Of a stretch of 5,291 nucleotides of DNA, positions 1 through 5,291 are shown piece after piece. The notes under the pieces are model-generated. The model searched no databases, had not been told where the DNA came from, and saw nothing but the letters and a program-made list of their open reading frames with translations. This DNA comes from Chthoniobacterales bacterium (GTDB lineage Bacteria > Verrucomicrobiota > Verrucomicrobiia > Chthoniobacterales > JACTMZ01): contig JAFMJK010000158.1 of the NCBI GenBank assembly GCA_017853515.1, positions 1 through 5,291 of the forward strand, read 5' to 3'. Numbering within the stretch: position 1 is the first letter of the stretch; the number at the start of each line of letters is the position of its first letter. The position numbers and the translations under genes are program-made.

Positions 1-433
1 TCTTGCGCAGGGCTTCCTGGCGGTAGGCAAAAATTCTCTCGATGTCGCGGCGGACAAAGAGCGGATGGGCGATGAAATCGAACGGCACCGCATAGTGCAC
101 GATGTCGCGCGCCAGCGTGCCGCCGTTTTGCGGCTCGAAGGTGTGGCGATGGATCCATTGGCGGTAAGGTCCGCGCAACTGCTCGTCGACGAAGTGGTGC
201 GGCGGATTCCATTCGCGGATGAGCGTTCGCCAGCGCAGGGGCAATCCGTGCACGCGCAGTTTGTAGTCGATGAGCGCACCCTCGCGCATTTCGACGGGTT
301 GCGGCGTGACGATGCGGAAGTGAAGCCATTTCGGCGTGATGGCGTCGAGATTCGCCGCATCGGCAAAGAACGGGAACAATTCCTCCGGCGGCAAGGGCAG
401 CCAGATCTCGCACTGGAATTCTCGGATGCGCAT
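1..433 (-). CDS. SRPBCC-fold (START/polyketide-cyclase-like) protein, 3' end cut by window edge
   Basis: Reading the minus strand from the ATG at 433 gives 144 open codons (begins MRIREFQCEI, ends RQEALRK at the window edge) with no stop, so this is a 5'-complete partial gene. The pattern fits small SRPBCC ligand-binding proteins: a first strand, then a helix ending FADAANLDAITPKWLHFRI (residues 23-41), then alternating strands including IDYKLRVHGLPLRWRTLI (55-72) and FVDEQLRGPYRQWIHRHTF (81-99), and a C-terminal amphipathic helix starting near 125. Such proteins are usually about 150-160 residues, so only a few residues are probably missing. Upstream the frame is closed by TAG at 460-458 with no other ATG, GTG or TTG start, so the ATG at 433 is the only candidate. 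No Shine-Dalgarno is visible; the preceding bases are pyrimidine-rich. No signal peptide or membrane segment is seen. The fold binds hydrophobic ligands in a central cavity, but ligand and pathway cannot be read here. The family call is good; the function is unknown. Confidence 0.85.
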   Translation of the reverse strand, partial: MRIREFQCEIWLPLPPEELFPFFADAANLDAITPKWLHFRIVTPQPVEMREGALIDYKLRVHGLPLRWRTLIREWNPPHHFVDEQLRGPYRQWIHRHTFEPQNGGTLARDIVHYAVPFDFIAHPLFVRRDIERIFAYRQEALRK

Positions 434-446
434 GGGCCTAGGAGGG

Positions 447-474
447 AAGTTGATGGTCTATGGTTGAGAGTTGA
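447..474. repeat. Four tandem 7-bp degenerate units
   Basis: On the minus strand, positions 474-447 divide into four consecutive 7-base units. Three begin TCAAC (endings TC, CA and TT) and the third unit is TAGACCA. The array lies in the gap between mpl and the SRPBCC gene and is flanked by C-rich sequence. From memory, similar TCAAC/CATCAAC-type heptamers are common in intergenic DNA of some Verrucomicrobiota; this is not verified here. The array is short and degenerate, and no function is visible. Confidence 0.5.
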
Positions 475-489
475 GGGAGCAAGGCGATC

Positions 490-534
490 AAAGGCTGAGT
501 TTGAAACCGGAAACAATCCGCGCGGTCAGCCTTT
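490..534 (-). terminator. Possible long-loop stem at the mpl stop codon (weak terminator candidate)
   Basis: Positions 490-498 (AAAGGCTGA on the plus strand) and 526-534 (TCAGCCTTT) are perfect 9-bp inverted repeats separated by 27 bases. On the minus strand the first arm contains the TGA stop of mpl, and the second arm ends in CCTTT. The loop also contains the 8-bp palindrome CCGCGCGG (518-525) directly beside the stop. There is no continuous T-tract after the second arm and the loop is long, so a canonical Rho-independent terminator is unlikely. An mRNA 3'-end or stability structure is equally possible. Confidence 0.25.
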
Positions 535-1929
535 AGCGCCGAGACAGTCGAGCAGTTTGACGTGGATATTGTCGAAGCCGCCGTTGCTGAAGACGACGAC
601 CGCATCCCCGGCGGTCGCCATTTCGGACACGCGGGCGACGATGGCCGCCGTGTCGGGCTCGTAGAACGCTTTTTTCCCCGCAGCGCGCAGGTCGGAGACG
701 ACTTTTTCCGGATTGAGCCGTTCGCTCTCGGGCAACTGGTCCATGCGCGCGACCTTGGCCAGCACCACGCCGTCGGCTTTTTCGAAAGCACGCGGCAGCA
801 CGTCTTGGAAAACGGCGCGGCGCGTGGTGTTGGAGCGCGGTTCGAAGACGGCCAGCAGTTTGCCCTGCGGGAATTTGACGCGCAGTCCCTCGAGCGTCTG
901 CGCGATCGCCGTGGGATGGTGTCCGAAGTCGTCGATCACGGTGACCCCCCCGGCCTCGCCGCGCACTTCCTGGCGGCGGCGGATGCCGGTGAAAGTTTTC
1001 AGCGCGTGGCGGATGTCGGCAAAAGGAACATTGTAGAAATGCGCGGCCGACACGGCCATGGCCGCATTGCGCACGTTGAACTCGCCGATCATGGGGATTT
1101 CGAATTTTTCCCCGAAGAGCGTGAAAGCCGACGATTCGCGGCCGTATTGGACGTCGTTGATGTGGTTGCCGGCGTTGGGAGAAAATCCGACTTCGAGCAA
1201 CGGCGCGGGACATTTCTCGGCCAAGGCGCGGCAGTTGGGGTCGTCGGCGTTGAGCAGAACCATTCCCTCGGAGGGAACGATCTGCACGAGGCGTCGGAAG
1301 CTGATCATGACATCCTCGAGGTCGCGGAAAATATCCGCATGGTCGAACTCGATGTTGTTCACGATGAGCAACTCGGGCAGGTAGTGGATGAATTTGCTCC
1401 GCTTGTCGAAAAAGGCCGTGTCGTATTCGTCGCCTTCGAGGATGAAGTATTTCGAATCCCCGAGACGGCAGCCCTGGCCCAGATTGTTGGGGATACCGCC
1501 GATGAGCCATGACGGCGCGAGGCCGGCCGATTCGAAAATCCAAGCGAGCAGCGATGTCGTCGTGGTTTTGCCGTGCGTCCCGGCGACGACAAGATTGTGG
1601 CGTCCGCGCAGGAAGAAAATCTTCAGCGCCTCGGGCAACGAGTAGTAGAGCAGCTTGCGGTTGAGGATCGCCTCCACTTCGGGATTGCCGCGCGTCATGG
1701 CATTGCCGACGACCACGAAATCCGCGTCGGAGGGGAGATTCTCCGGATGGAAACCTTTGGCGATCGAGATCCCTTTGCCTTCGAGGAAAGTCGACATGGG
1801 CGGGTAGACATTGTCGTCCGAGCCGGTGACCCGGACGCCGCGGTCGCGCAACGCCGCGGCGAGCGAACCCATGGCGGTGCCGCAGATGCCGGTGAAATGG
1901 ACTTTGCGCAATGTTTGTGCGGCGCTCAT
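526..1929 (-). CDS. mpl: UDP-N-acetylmuramate:L-alanyl-gamma-D-glutamyl-meso-diaminopimelate ligase (murein peptide ligase)
   Basis: This 467-residue cytoplasmic Mur ligase recycles peptidoglycan: it joins free tripeptide L-Ala-gamma-D-Glu-meso-DAP to UDP-MurNAc using ATP. Domain 1 carries the nucleotide motif GICGTAMGSLA (14-24), then TGSDDNVYPPMSTFLE (35-50) and NAMTRGNP (76-83), which are Mpl-type rather than MurC-type sequences. The central domain has the P-loop AGTHGKTTTT (116-125), EGDEYDTAFFDKRSKF (165-180) and NNIEFDHADIF (191-201). The C-terminal domain has RRRQEVRGEAGGVTVIDDFGHHPTA (317-341, shown here as RRRQEVRGEAGG and DDFGHHPTA), FEPRSNT (362-368) and the Mpl ending SNGGFDNIHVKLL (448-460). 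These match E. coli Mpl (457 residues) as I remember it, and no key motif is missing. The start is the ATG at 1929, which shares one base with the preceding reductase stop (TGATG); AAGGA lies 9 bases upstream. The in-frame open stretch further upstream is shadow sequence of the reductase gene. MurC is the main alternative but fits less well. Confidence 0.95.
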   Translation of the reverse strand: MSAAQTLRKVHFTGICGTAMGSLAAALRDRGVRVTGSDDNVYPPMSTFLEGKGISIAKGFHPENLPSDADFVVVGNAMTRGNPEVEAILNRKLLYYSLPEALKIFFLRGRHNLVVAGTHGKTTTTSLLAWIFESAGLAPSWLIGGIPNNLGQGCRLGDSKYFILEGDEYDTAFFDKRSKFIHYLPELLIVNNIEFDHADIFRDLEDVMISFRRLVQIVPSEGMVLLNADDPNCRALAEKCPAPLLEVGFSPNAGNHINDVQYGRESSAFTLFGEKFEIPMIGEFNVRNAAMAVSAAHFYNVPFADIRHALKTFTGIRRRQEVRGEAGGVTVIDDFGHHPTAIAQTLEGLRVKFPQGKLLAVFEPRSNTTRRAVFQDVLPRAFEKADGVVLAKVARMDQLPESERLNPEKVVSDLRAAGKKAFYEPDTAAIVARVSEMATAGDAVVVFSNGGFDNIHVKLLDCLGAKG

Positions 1930-3065
1930 CAGTAGACGTCCTTGCGGTAGCGTTTGCTCTTTTTCATTTCCTCGACGTAAGCGGCGGCCTCCTGCTCCGA
2001 CTTGCCGCCGGCTTGCCCGACAATGCGATGCAGCGCCTGATCGACGTCCTTGGCCATGCGCGAGGCATCGCCGCAGACGTAGAACGATGCTCCTTCCTCG
2101 AGCCATTTCCACAACTCGCCCGCATTTTCCAGCATGCGGTTCTGCACGTAGACTTTGTCCGTCTGGTCGCGGGAGAAGGCGGTGTCGAGGCGATGGAGAA
2201 CTCCTTTGTTGCACCAACCCGTGAGCTCGTCTTCGTAAAGGAAATCGGTCGCACGTTGGCGGTCGCCGAAGAAAAGCCATGTCTTGCCCTTCGCGCCGGT
2301 CGCTTCGCGCTCCTGCAGAAACGCGCGGAACGGCGCAATGCCGGTGCCGGGTCCGACCATGATGAGCGGAGAGGAATCATTTTCCGGCGGACGGAAATGT
2401 TTGGCCGAGTGGATGAACACGGGGAACGTCTGGTCATCGACGCGGTCGGCGAGATAAGTCGAAGCCACACCCTGCCGTTTGCGCCCGTGCAATTCGTAGC
2501 GCACCACGGCAACGGTGAGATGCACGGCTTCGGGGTGAACTTTGGGCGAGGAAGCGATGGAATAAAGCCGCGGCTGCAGCTTGCGCAAAACTTTGACCAG
2601 CTCTTCCGCGTTGAATTTCGCCCCGGGGAACATCTCCAGAATGTCGACCACCTCGCGCCCGTCGACCCAGTCGTCCATCACGGACTTGGCTTCGGGATCG
2701 ATGAGTTCGGACAGACGGAAAGCCGTGGACGGATCCTTCTCCAGAATTGCGGCGAGCATCTGGCGTGACGGCTCGCGCAGGGTGACGTGATGGGAGAGAA
2801 CTTCGCGCAGCGTCGTGCCCGCGCTCTCGACATGTTCGTCGCCGGAGAGGCCGGCGGCGGCGAGCACGGCGGCGACCTGCGAAGGATCATTGGTCGGGAA
2901 GACGCCGAGCGAATCTCCCGCTTCGTAGGCGAGTCCCGAACCCGCGAGCGAGACCTCGAAATGCATCGTCTCCTTGCCCGAGCCCCCGCGGGTCAGCGGA
3001 TTGATTTTGGTCAGGCGCGCGGGAAAAGGATTCTTCCTCGAGTAGGCTGAAACGGCGGTCGACAT
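1929..3065 (-). CDS. CysJ-type sulfite reductase flavoprotein subunit lacking the FMN domain (FAD/NADPH reductase)
   Basis: The 378-residue product aligns with the C-terminal FAD- and NADPH-binding half of CysJ (about 600 residues in E. coli). It begins near SRKNPFPARLT and has no flavodoxin domain; the upstream gene and 40-bp gap leave no room for one. Visible motifs are YEAGDSLGVFPTND (47-60), the FAD motif RLYSIASSP (166-174), GVASTYLADR (199-208) for the second FAD contact, the NADPH motif GPGTGIAPFRAFLQER (238-253), LFFGDRQRATDFLYEDEL (264-281), YVCGDASRMAKDV (329-341) and the CysJ-style C-terminus RYRKDVY with a terminal Tyr (372-378). The expected role is to take electrons from NADPH through FAD to an acceptor such as a separate flavodoxin, ferredoxin or the sulfite reductase haemoprotein; the acceptor is not in the window. 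No signal peptide or membrane segment is seen, so it should be cytoplasmic. The ATG at 3065 is preferred over one at 3179, which would overlap the upstream gene and add a non-homologous tail. No Shine-Dalgarno is visible. The family is certain; the substrate is inferred. Confidence 0.92.
   Translation of the reverse strand: MSTAVSAYSRKNPFPARLTKINPLTRGGSGKETMHFEVSLAGSGLAYEAGDSLGVFPTNDPSQVAAVLAAAGLSGDEHVESAGTTLREVLSHHVTLREPSRQMLAAILEKDPSTAFRLSELIDPEAKSVMDDWVDGREVVDILEMFPGAKFNAEELVKVLRKLQPRLYSIASSPKVHPEAVHLTVAVVRYELHGRKRQGVASTYLADRVDDQTFPVFIHSAKHFRPPENDSSPLIMVGPGTGIAPFRAFLQEREATGAKGKTWLFFGDRQRATDFLYEDELTGWCNKGVLHRLDTAFSRDQTDKVYVQNRMLENAGELWKWLEEGASFYVCGDASRMAKDVDQALHRIVGQAGGKSEQEAAAYVEEMKKSKRYRKDVY
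1939..1943 (-). promoter_or_regulatory. Ribosome-binding site for mpl
   Basis: AAGGA on the minus strand sits 9 bases before the mpl ATG, inside the last codons of the upstream reductase. With the TGATG stop/start overlap it supports the chosen mpl start and suggests that ribosomes finishing the reductase reinitiate on mpl. Confidence 0.5.
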
Positions 3066-3077
3066 GAAAAAATAATA
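3066..3077 (-). promoter_or_regulatory. Possible leaderless-type -10 element before the reductase gene
   Basis: TATTAT at 3077-3072 on the minus strand matches TATAAT at five of six positions and the TANNNT pattern of leaderless genes. It is followed by six bases and then the ATG at 3065, which would place transcription start at or next to the A of the ATG. No good -35 is seen at 16-18 bp. The absence of a Shine-Dalgarno fits leaderless translation. The same AT-rich tract may instead be the tail of a terminator. Confidence 0.3.
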
Positions 3078-3094
3078 TGAAGCCGCGGAGCTTC
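3067..3094 (-). terminator. Possible small Rho-independent terminator after the CNNM pair
   Basis: On the minus strand GAAGC (3094-3090) pairs with GCTTC (3083-3079). One extra U-G pair would give a 6-bp stem with a 4-base loop. It is followed by ATATTATTTTTT, which ends in six Ts, 11 bases after the stop of the second membrane gene. The stem is short for an efficient terminator, so partial termination or attenuation between the membrane pair and the reductase-mpl pair is the most that can be suggested. Confidence 0.3.
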
Positions 3095-3105
3095 CAATGC
3101 ACGCC

Positions 3106-4032
3106 TCAAACCGCCTGACCGAGAAGGCGGGCCACGGCCGTTTCTTCGGTGAGGACACCGAGGAAAGCGCCGCTGTCAACGTCCCGCACCTCGGCCACGG
3201 GAGTCTGCGCCCGGCGCAGCTTGGCCAGGGCTTTCCACGCCGGGAGGTCCGGGGGCAGCGTCAAAAGCGGACGGGCGAAAGATTGCGCCCGCGCGTTGAG
3301 CGCACCCGACAACGCGGCCGCACCGCACGACATGACGCCGAGCGGAAGACCGTCGGCCCCGAGCACAAGCGTGTGGCGCGCATCGGCCGTTTTGCGATCG
3401 GTCAGCAATTCGCCAAGTGTCTGGTCGGCTTCGGCACGTGAGAAACGCTCCACCGGAAGCGCCAAGCCGCCGGCCGTGAGGCGGCGGAAATCGAGAACGC
3501 TGCGAAGCATGGCCAGTTCGAGCGGGGAAATGCCCGGCGCTTGCGCGGCGATGGACACCAGTTCCTCCCCGGCCGGCAGGCGCGCGAGCGGTTCGGTCTT
3601 GATGCGGCTAAGCACGGCCGCAACCGGCCGCGCGAGGAGCGACCAGAACGAGCCGGCCAAGGTGACAAGATACCACGAGCGACTGAGCACTTTGAACGGC
3701 AGGCGGCGGAAAACTTGGCGGGCGAGAAGCTGCACGACCAGCGCGTAGACCACGGCAAAGGCGACCGGCGCGATCCATGCCGGCACATCGCCGTTCTGCA
3801 ACTCCAGAGCAAGAAGCACGAACGCGGCCGCGGCCGCGACGCGACTGGTCCACATCATGACCAGATCGGCCCGGGGTGCGACGGCATCCCAAGCAAGCAT
3901 TTGCTGCGCGCGCTTGTTTCCCGCGTCGGCCCGGTGGCGCAGCCGCACGCGATCGAGCGCGACCCAAGCGGCCTCCAGCCCGCTGAAGAGGAACGAGACG
4001 ACAAACAAAGCGACGAGAATCGGCGCGATCAT
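3106..4032 (-). CDS. Short CNNM-type DUF21 membrane protein, paralogue of the upstream gene, lacking the CorC_HlyC domain
   Basis: The 308-residue product begins MIAPILVALFVVSFLFSGLE with the DUF21 first-helix pattern FSGLEAAWVALDRVRL (16-31). Further hydrophobic segments lie near 62-78, 86-106 and 121-140, giving a DUF21-like membrane domain. Residues about 190-308 resemble a worn CBS pair: short strand motifs TLVLGADGLPLGVM (221-234) and VAEVRDVDSGAFLGVLTEE (279-297) remain, and the C-terminal CorC_HlyC domain found in most full-length relatives is absent. The conserved third-helix motif (typically GE-x-x-P-K or P-Q) reads VQLLAR here (100-105), so the Glu and Pro appear lost. The ATG at 4032 overlaps the upstream stop as ATGA, and a G-rich stretch about nine bases upstream may act as ribosome-binding site, so the two genes are probably translated in step. 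The frame is open far upstream, but that part is shadow of the first gene. It likely forms a heteromer with that gene's product; cation transport activity of its own is doubtful. Confidence 0.82.
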   Translation of the reverse strand: MIAPILVALFVVSFLFSGLEAAWVALDRVRLRHRADAGNKRAQQMLAWDAVAPRADLVMMWTSRVAAAAAFVLLALELQNGDVPAWIAPVAFAVVYALVVQLLARQVFRRLPFKVLSRSWYLVTLAGSFWSLLARPVAAVLSRIKTEPLARLPAGEELVSIAAQAPGISPLELAMLRSVLDFRRLTAGGLALPVERFSRAEADQTLGELLTDRKTADARHTLVLGADGLPLGVMSCGAAALSGALNARAQSFARPLLTLPPDLPAWKALAKLRRAQTPVAEVRDVDSGAFLGVLTEETAVARLLGQAV

Positions 4033-5285
4033 TGCGGCGCCCCCCCTTTGACCACTTTCTGAAAGGCGACTTCGCGCACGCGGCGCTGCGTCATGGCGCG
4101 CACGGTGACTTTCCACGGGCCGAGCCGCACGGACGCTCCGGGACGCGGCAGTTTGCCCAAGGTATTGATGACGTAGCCGCCGATGGTTTCGATCCCCTCG
4201 CGCCGCGCGTCGAATCCGAGATACTCGCTCAAGTCGGAAAGATGCGCCGTGCCATTGGCCAGGATGCGACCGTCGCCGAGTTGCTCGATGTAAAGGTCGG
4301 CCTCGACGCGCGGAGCGGCGTCGCCGAGCAACTCCTCGAGGAAATCGTCGAGCGTGACAACACCCTCCACGCCTCCGAACTCGTCGAGCACGAGAGCAAG
4401 CGGCTGCCGGTGCTTGAGGAAACTGGTGAGCAGCTGGCTCGCCTCCATCGTCTCGGGGACAAAGGACGGCGGAAGCAACGCCTCGGTGAAGTGCATGCCT
4501 TCGGGAAGACGGCTCAGCGTGCGCGTGTCGAGCAGCCCCACGACTTCGTCCGGCGTCTCGCCGATGACCGGCGCGCGGACGAAATGCTTTTTGCGGAGCA
4601 GCGCACGCACATCGTCGTTGGACATCTCGTCCTCGATGAAGACAACGTCGACACGCGGCGTCATGTATTGACGCACGGTCTGACGACTGAGTTGCAACAC
4701 CTCGGCCAGAACTTCGGCCTCCGGCAGGCTGAAATCGCCGTCTTCCTCGCGCATCCAGACAAGCGTTTCCGATTCTTCCGCGGAAAGCGGCGGCCTCACC
4801 TCGGTGGACCAAGGGAAAAGTTTTCCCGAAACGGCGGCGACGACCGGTTGCACACGGTCGAAGACCGGACCGAAGAAGCGCAGCATGAAACTTCCCACGC
4901 GAAGCAGCGGCAATTCCCAGACGCGCGGACGGCGCGCGGTGACCAAGGGCGGAATGACCTCGAGCAAAGCCGCCGCGCCGACGAGGGTCGCGGCCCACGC
5001 CCACACAGGAACTTCGGTCTCCTCGGCCAACCCGCACGCGGCCGTCCAGAGCATCCACCATGCCGCCGCGCGAATGACACCCGCCGCGACCATGAGAAGC
5101 GTGAACAGACAGTCGCGCGGGTGGGCAAAGTCCGCGACCACGGTCTGCAGGCGCGGCGAACGCGGCCATTGGTCCATGCGGGCGCGCGGCACCCGCCAGA
5201 GGACGGCTTCGAGCGCGGAGAAGAATGACGCCAGACCGGCAGTCAGCAGACCCGCCGCGAGCCAGATCAGCCAAGACACTTCCAT
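4029..5285 (-). CDS. CNNM/CorC-family membrane protein (DUF21, CBS pair, CorC_HlyC domain), often labelled hemolysin family protein
   Basis: The 418-residue protein has the full three-part layout of the family. The DUF21 membrane region (about 1-155) starts with a hydrophobic helix and FFSALEAVLW (21-30), with further hydrophobic segments near 60-85, 93-116 and 126-152. The CBS pair follows: VRQYMTPRVDVVFIE (204-218) opens the first CBS, and LALVLDEFGGVEGVVTLDDF (296-315) closes the second. The CorC_HlyC domain (about 327-412) includes LGFDARREGIETIGGYV (356-372) and GASVRLGPWKVTV (383-395). Relatives export Mg2+ or Co2+ across the inner membrane, with the CBS pair binding ATP-Mg; transport of a divalent cation is inferred, and the hemolysin label is historical. 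The third-helix motif reads LEVIPP (108-113) where relatives usually have GE-x-x-P-K or P-Q. The start is the ATG at 5285; only six bases remain upstream, so its ribosome-binding site and promoter cannot be judged. The stop overlaps the next gene's ATG by four bases. Confidence 0.92.
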   Translation of the reverse strand: MEVSWLIWLAAGLLTAGLASFFSALEAVLWRVPRARMDQWPRSPRLQTVVADFAHPRDCLFTLLMVAAGVIRAAAWWMLWTAACGLAEETEVPVWAWAATLVGAAALLEVIPPLVTARRPRVWELPLLRVGSFMLRFFGPVFDRVQPVVAAVSGKLFPWSTEVRPPLSAEESETLVWMREEDGDFSLPEAEVLAEVLQLSRQTVRQYMTPRVDVVFIEDEMSNDDVRALLRKKHFVRAPVIGETPDEVVGLLDTRTLSRLPEGMHFTEALLPPSFVPETMEASQLLTSFLKHRQPLALVLDEFGGVEGVVTLDDFLEELLGDAAPRVEADLYIEQLGDGRILANGTAHLSDLSEYLGFDARREGIETIGGYVINTLGKLPRPGASVRLGPWKVTVRAMTQRRVREVAFQKVVKGGAPQ

Positions 5286-5291
5286 GAAAAG

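Noticed and set aside
440..467. Plus-strand AGGAGG seven bases before an ATG
   Set aside because: The frame closes after four codons (Met-Val-Tyr-Gly), so there is no credible gene.
65..664. Plus-strand open frame of 199 codons
   Set aside because: It lies opposite the SRPBCC gene and the end of mpl, and its translation is Arg-rich with no recognisable domain. It is an antisense shadow in GC-rich DNA.
562..1512. Plus-strand open frame of 316 codons opposite mpl
   Set aside because: The minus strand here encodes Mpl with all its motifs. Long antisense frames are expected when third codon positions are GC-rich.
1911..2768. Plus-strand open frame of 285 codons opposite the reductase
   Set aside because: It is antisense to a well-supported flavoprotein gene and shows no domain features.
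3066..3179. Longer reductase start at 3179
   Set aside because: It would overlap the upstream membrane gene by over 70 bases, and the added residues are unlike any CysJ N-terminus.
4029..4049. Run of seven Gs at the end of the CNNM gene as a frameshift or phase-variation site fusing the two membrane proteins
   Set aside because: The ATGA overlap already explains expression of the second gene. The run forms no good slippery heptamer, and seven Gs is short for phase variation.
4032..5228. Plus-strand open frame of 398 codons opposite the CNNM gene
   Set aside because: It is rich in His, Arg and Asp without family motifs. The minus-strand CNNM protein is clear.
3106..5274. A 722-residue minus-strand frame that might be one large protein
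   Set aside because: The first 414 codons are an Arg-rich out-of-frame reading of the CNNM gene. Recognisable DUF21 sequence starts only at the ATG at 4032.

Overview
This GC-rich bacterial window carries five protein-coding genes, all on the minus strand and tightly packed, so it reads right to left. The organism is most likely a Gram-negative bacterium. The Mpl ligase works on meso-diaminopimelate-containing murein tripeptide. An FMN-less CysJ-type reductase, tandem CNNM/CorC-like genes and short TCAAC-type intergenic heptamers recall Verrucomicrobiota. That phylum assignment is an inference from memory, held with low to moderate confidence.

Layout in transcription order. (1) 5285-4029: a complete CNNM/CorC-family membrane protein (DUF21, CBS pair, CorC_HlyC domain). 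(2) 4032-3106: a second, shorter DUF21 protein with a decayed CBS-like region and no CorC_HlyC domain; its ATG overlaps the previous stop as ATGA. (3) A 40-bp gap with a small GC-rich hairpin and an AT-rich tract, which could be a weak terminator, a leaderless -10 element, or both. (4) 3065-1929: a 378-residue flavoprotein reductase equivalent to the FAD/NADPH half of sulfite reductase alpha subunit CysJ, without the N-terminal FMN domain. (5) 1929-526: mpl, murein tripeptide ligase, whose start shares one base with the previous stop (TGATG). (6) A 92-bp gap with a long-loop inverted repeat around the mpl stop and four tandem 7-bp units. (7) 433-1: the N-terminal 144 residues of an SRPBCC-fold protein that runs off the left edge.

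The two membrane genes form one translationally coupled pair, probably two subunits of one divalent-cation transporter. The reductase and mpl form a second coupled pair, although electron transfer and murein recycling have no obvious biochemical link. The SRPBCC gene is co-directional but not coupled. I see no RNA genes, insertion sequences, CRISPR arrays, phage genes or defence genes. No stretch over 300 bases lacks a gene. The window looks like ordinary chromosomal housekeeping sequence with a few unusual details, and I found no convincing new multi-gene system.
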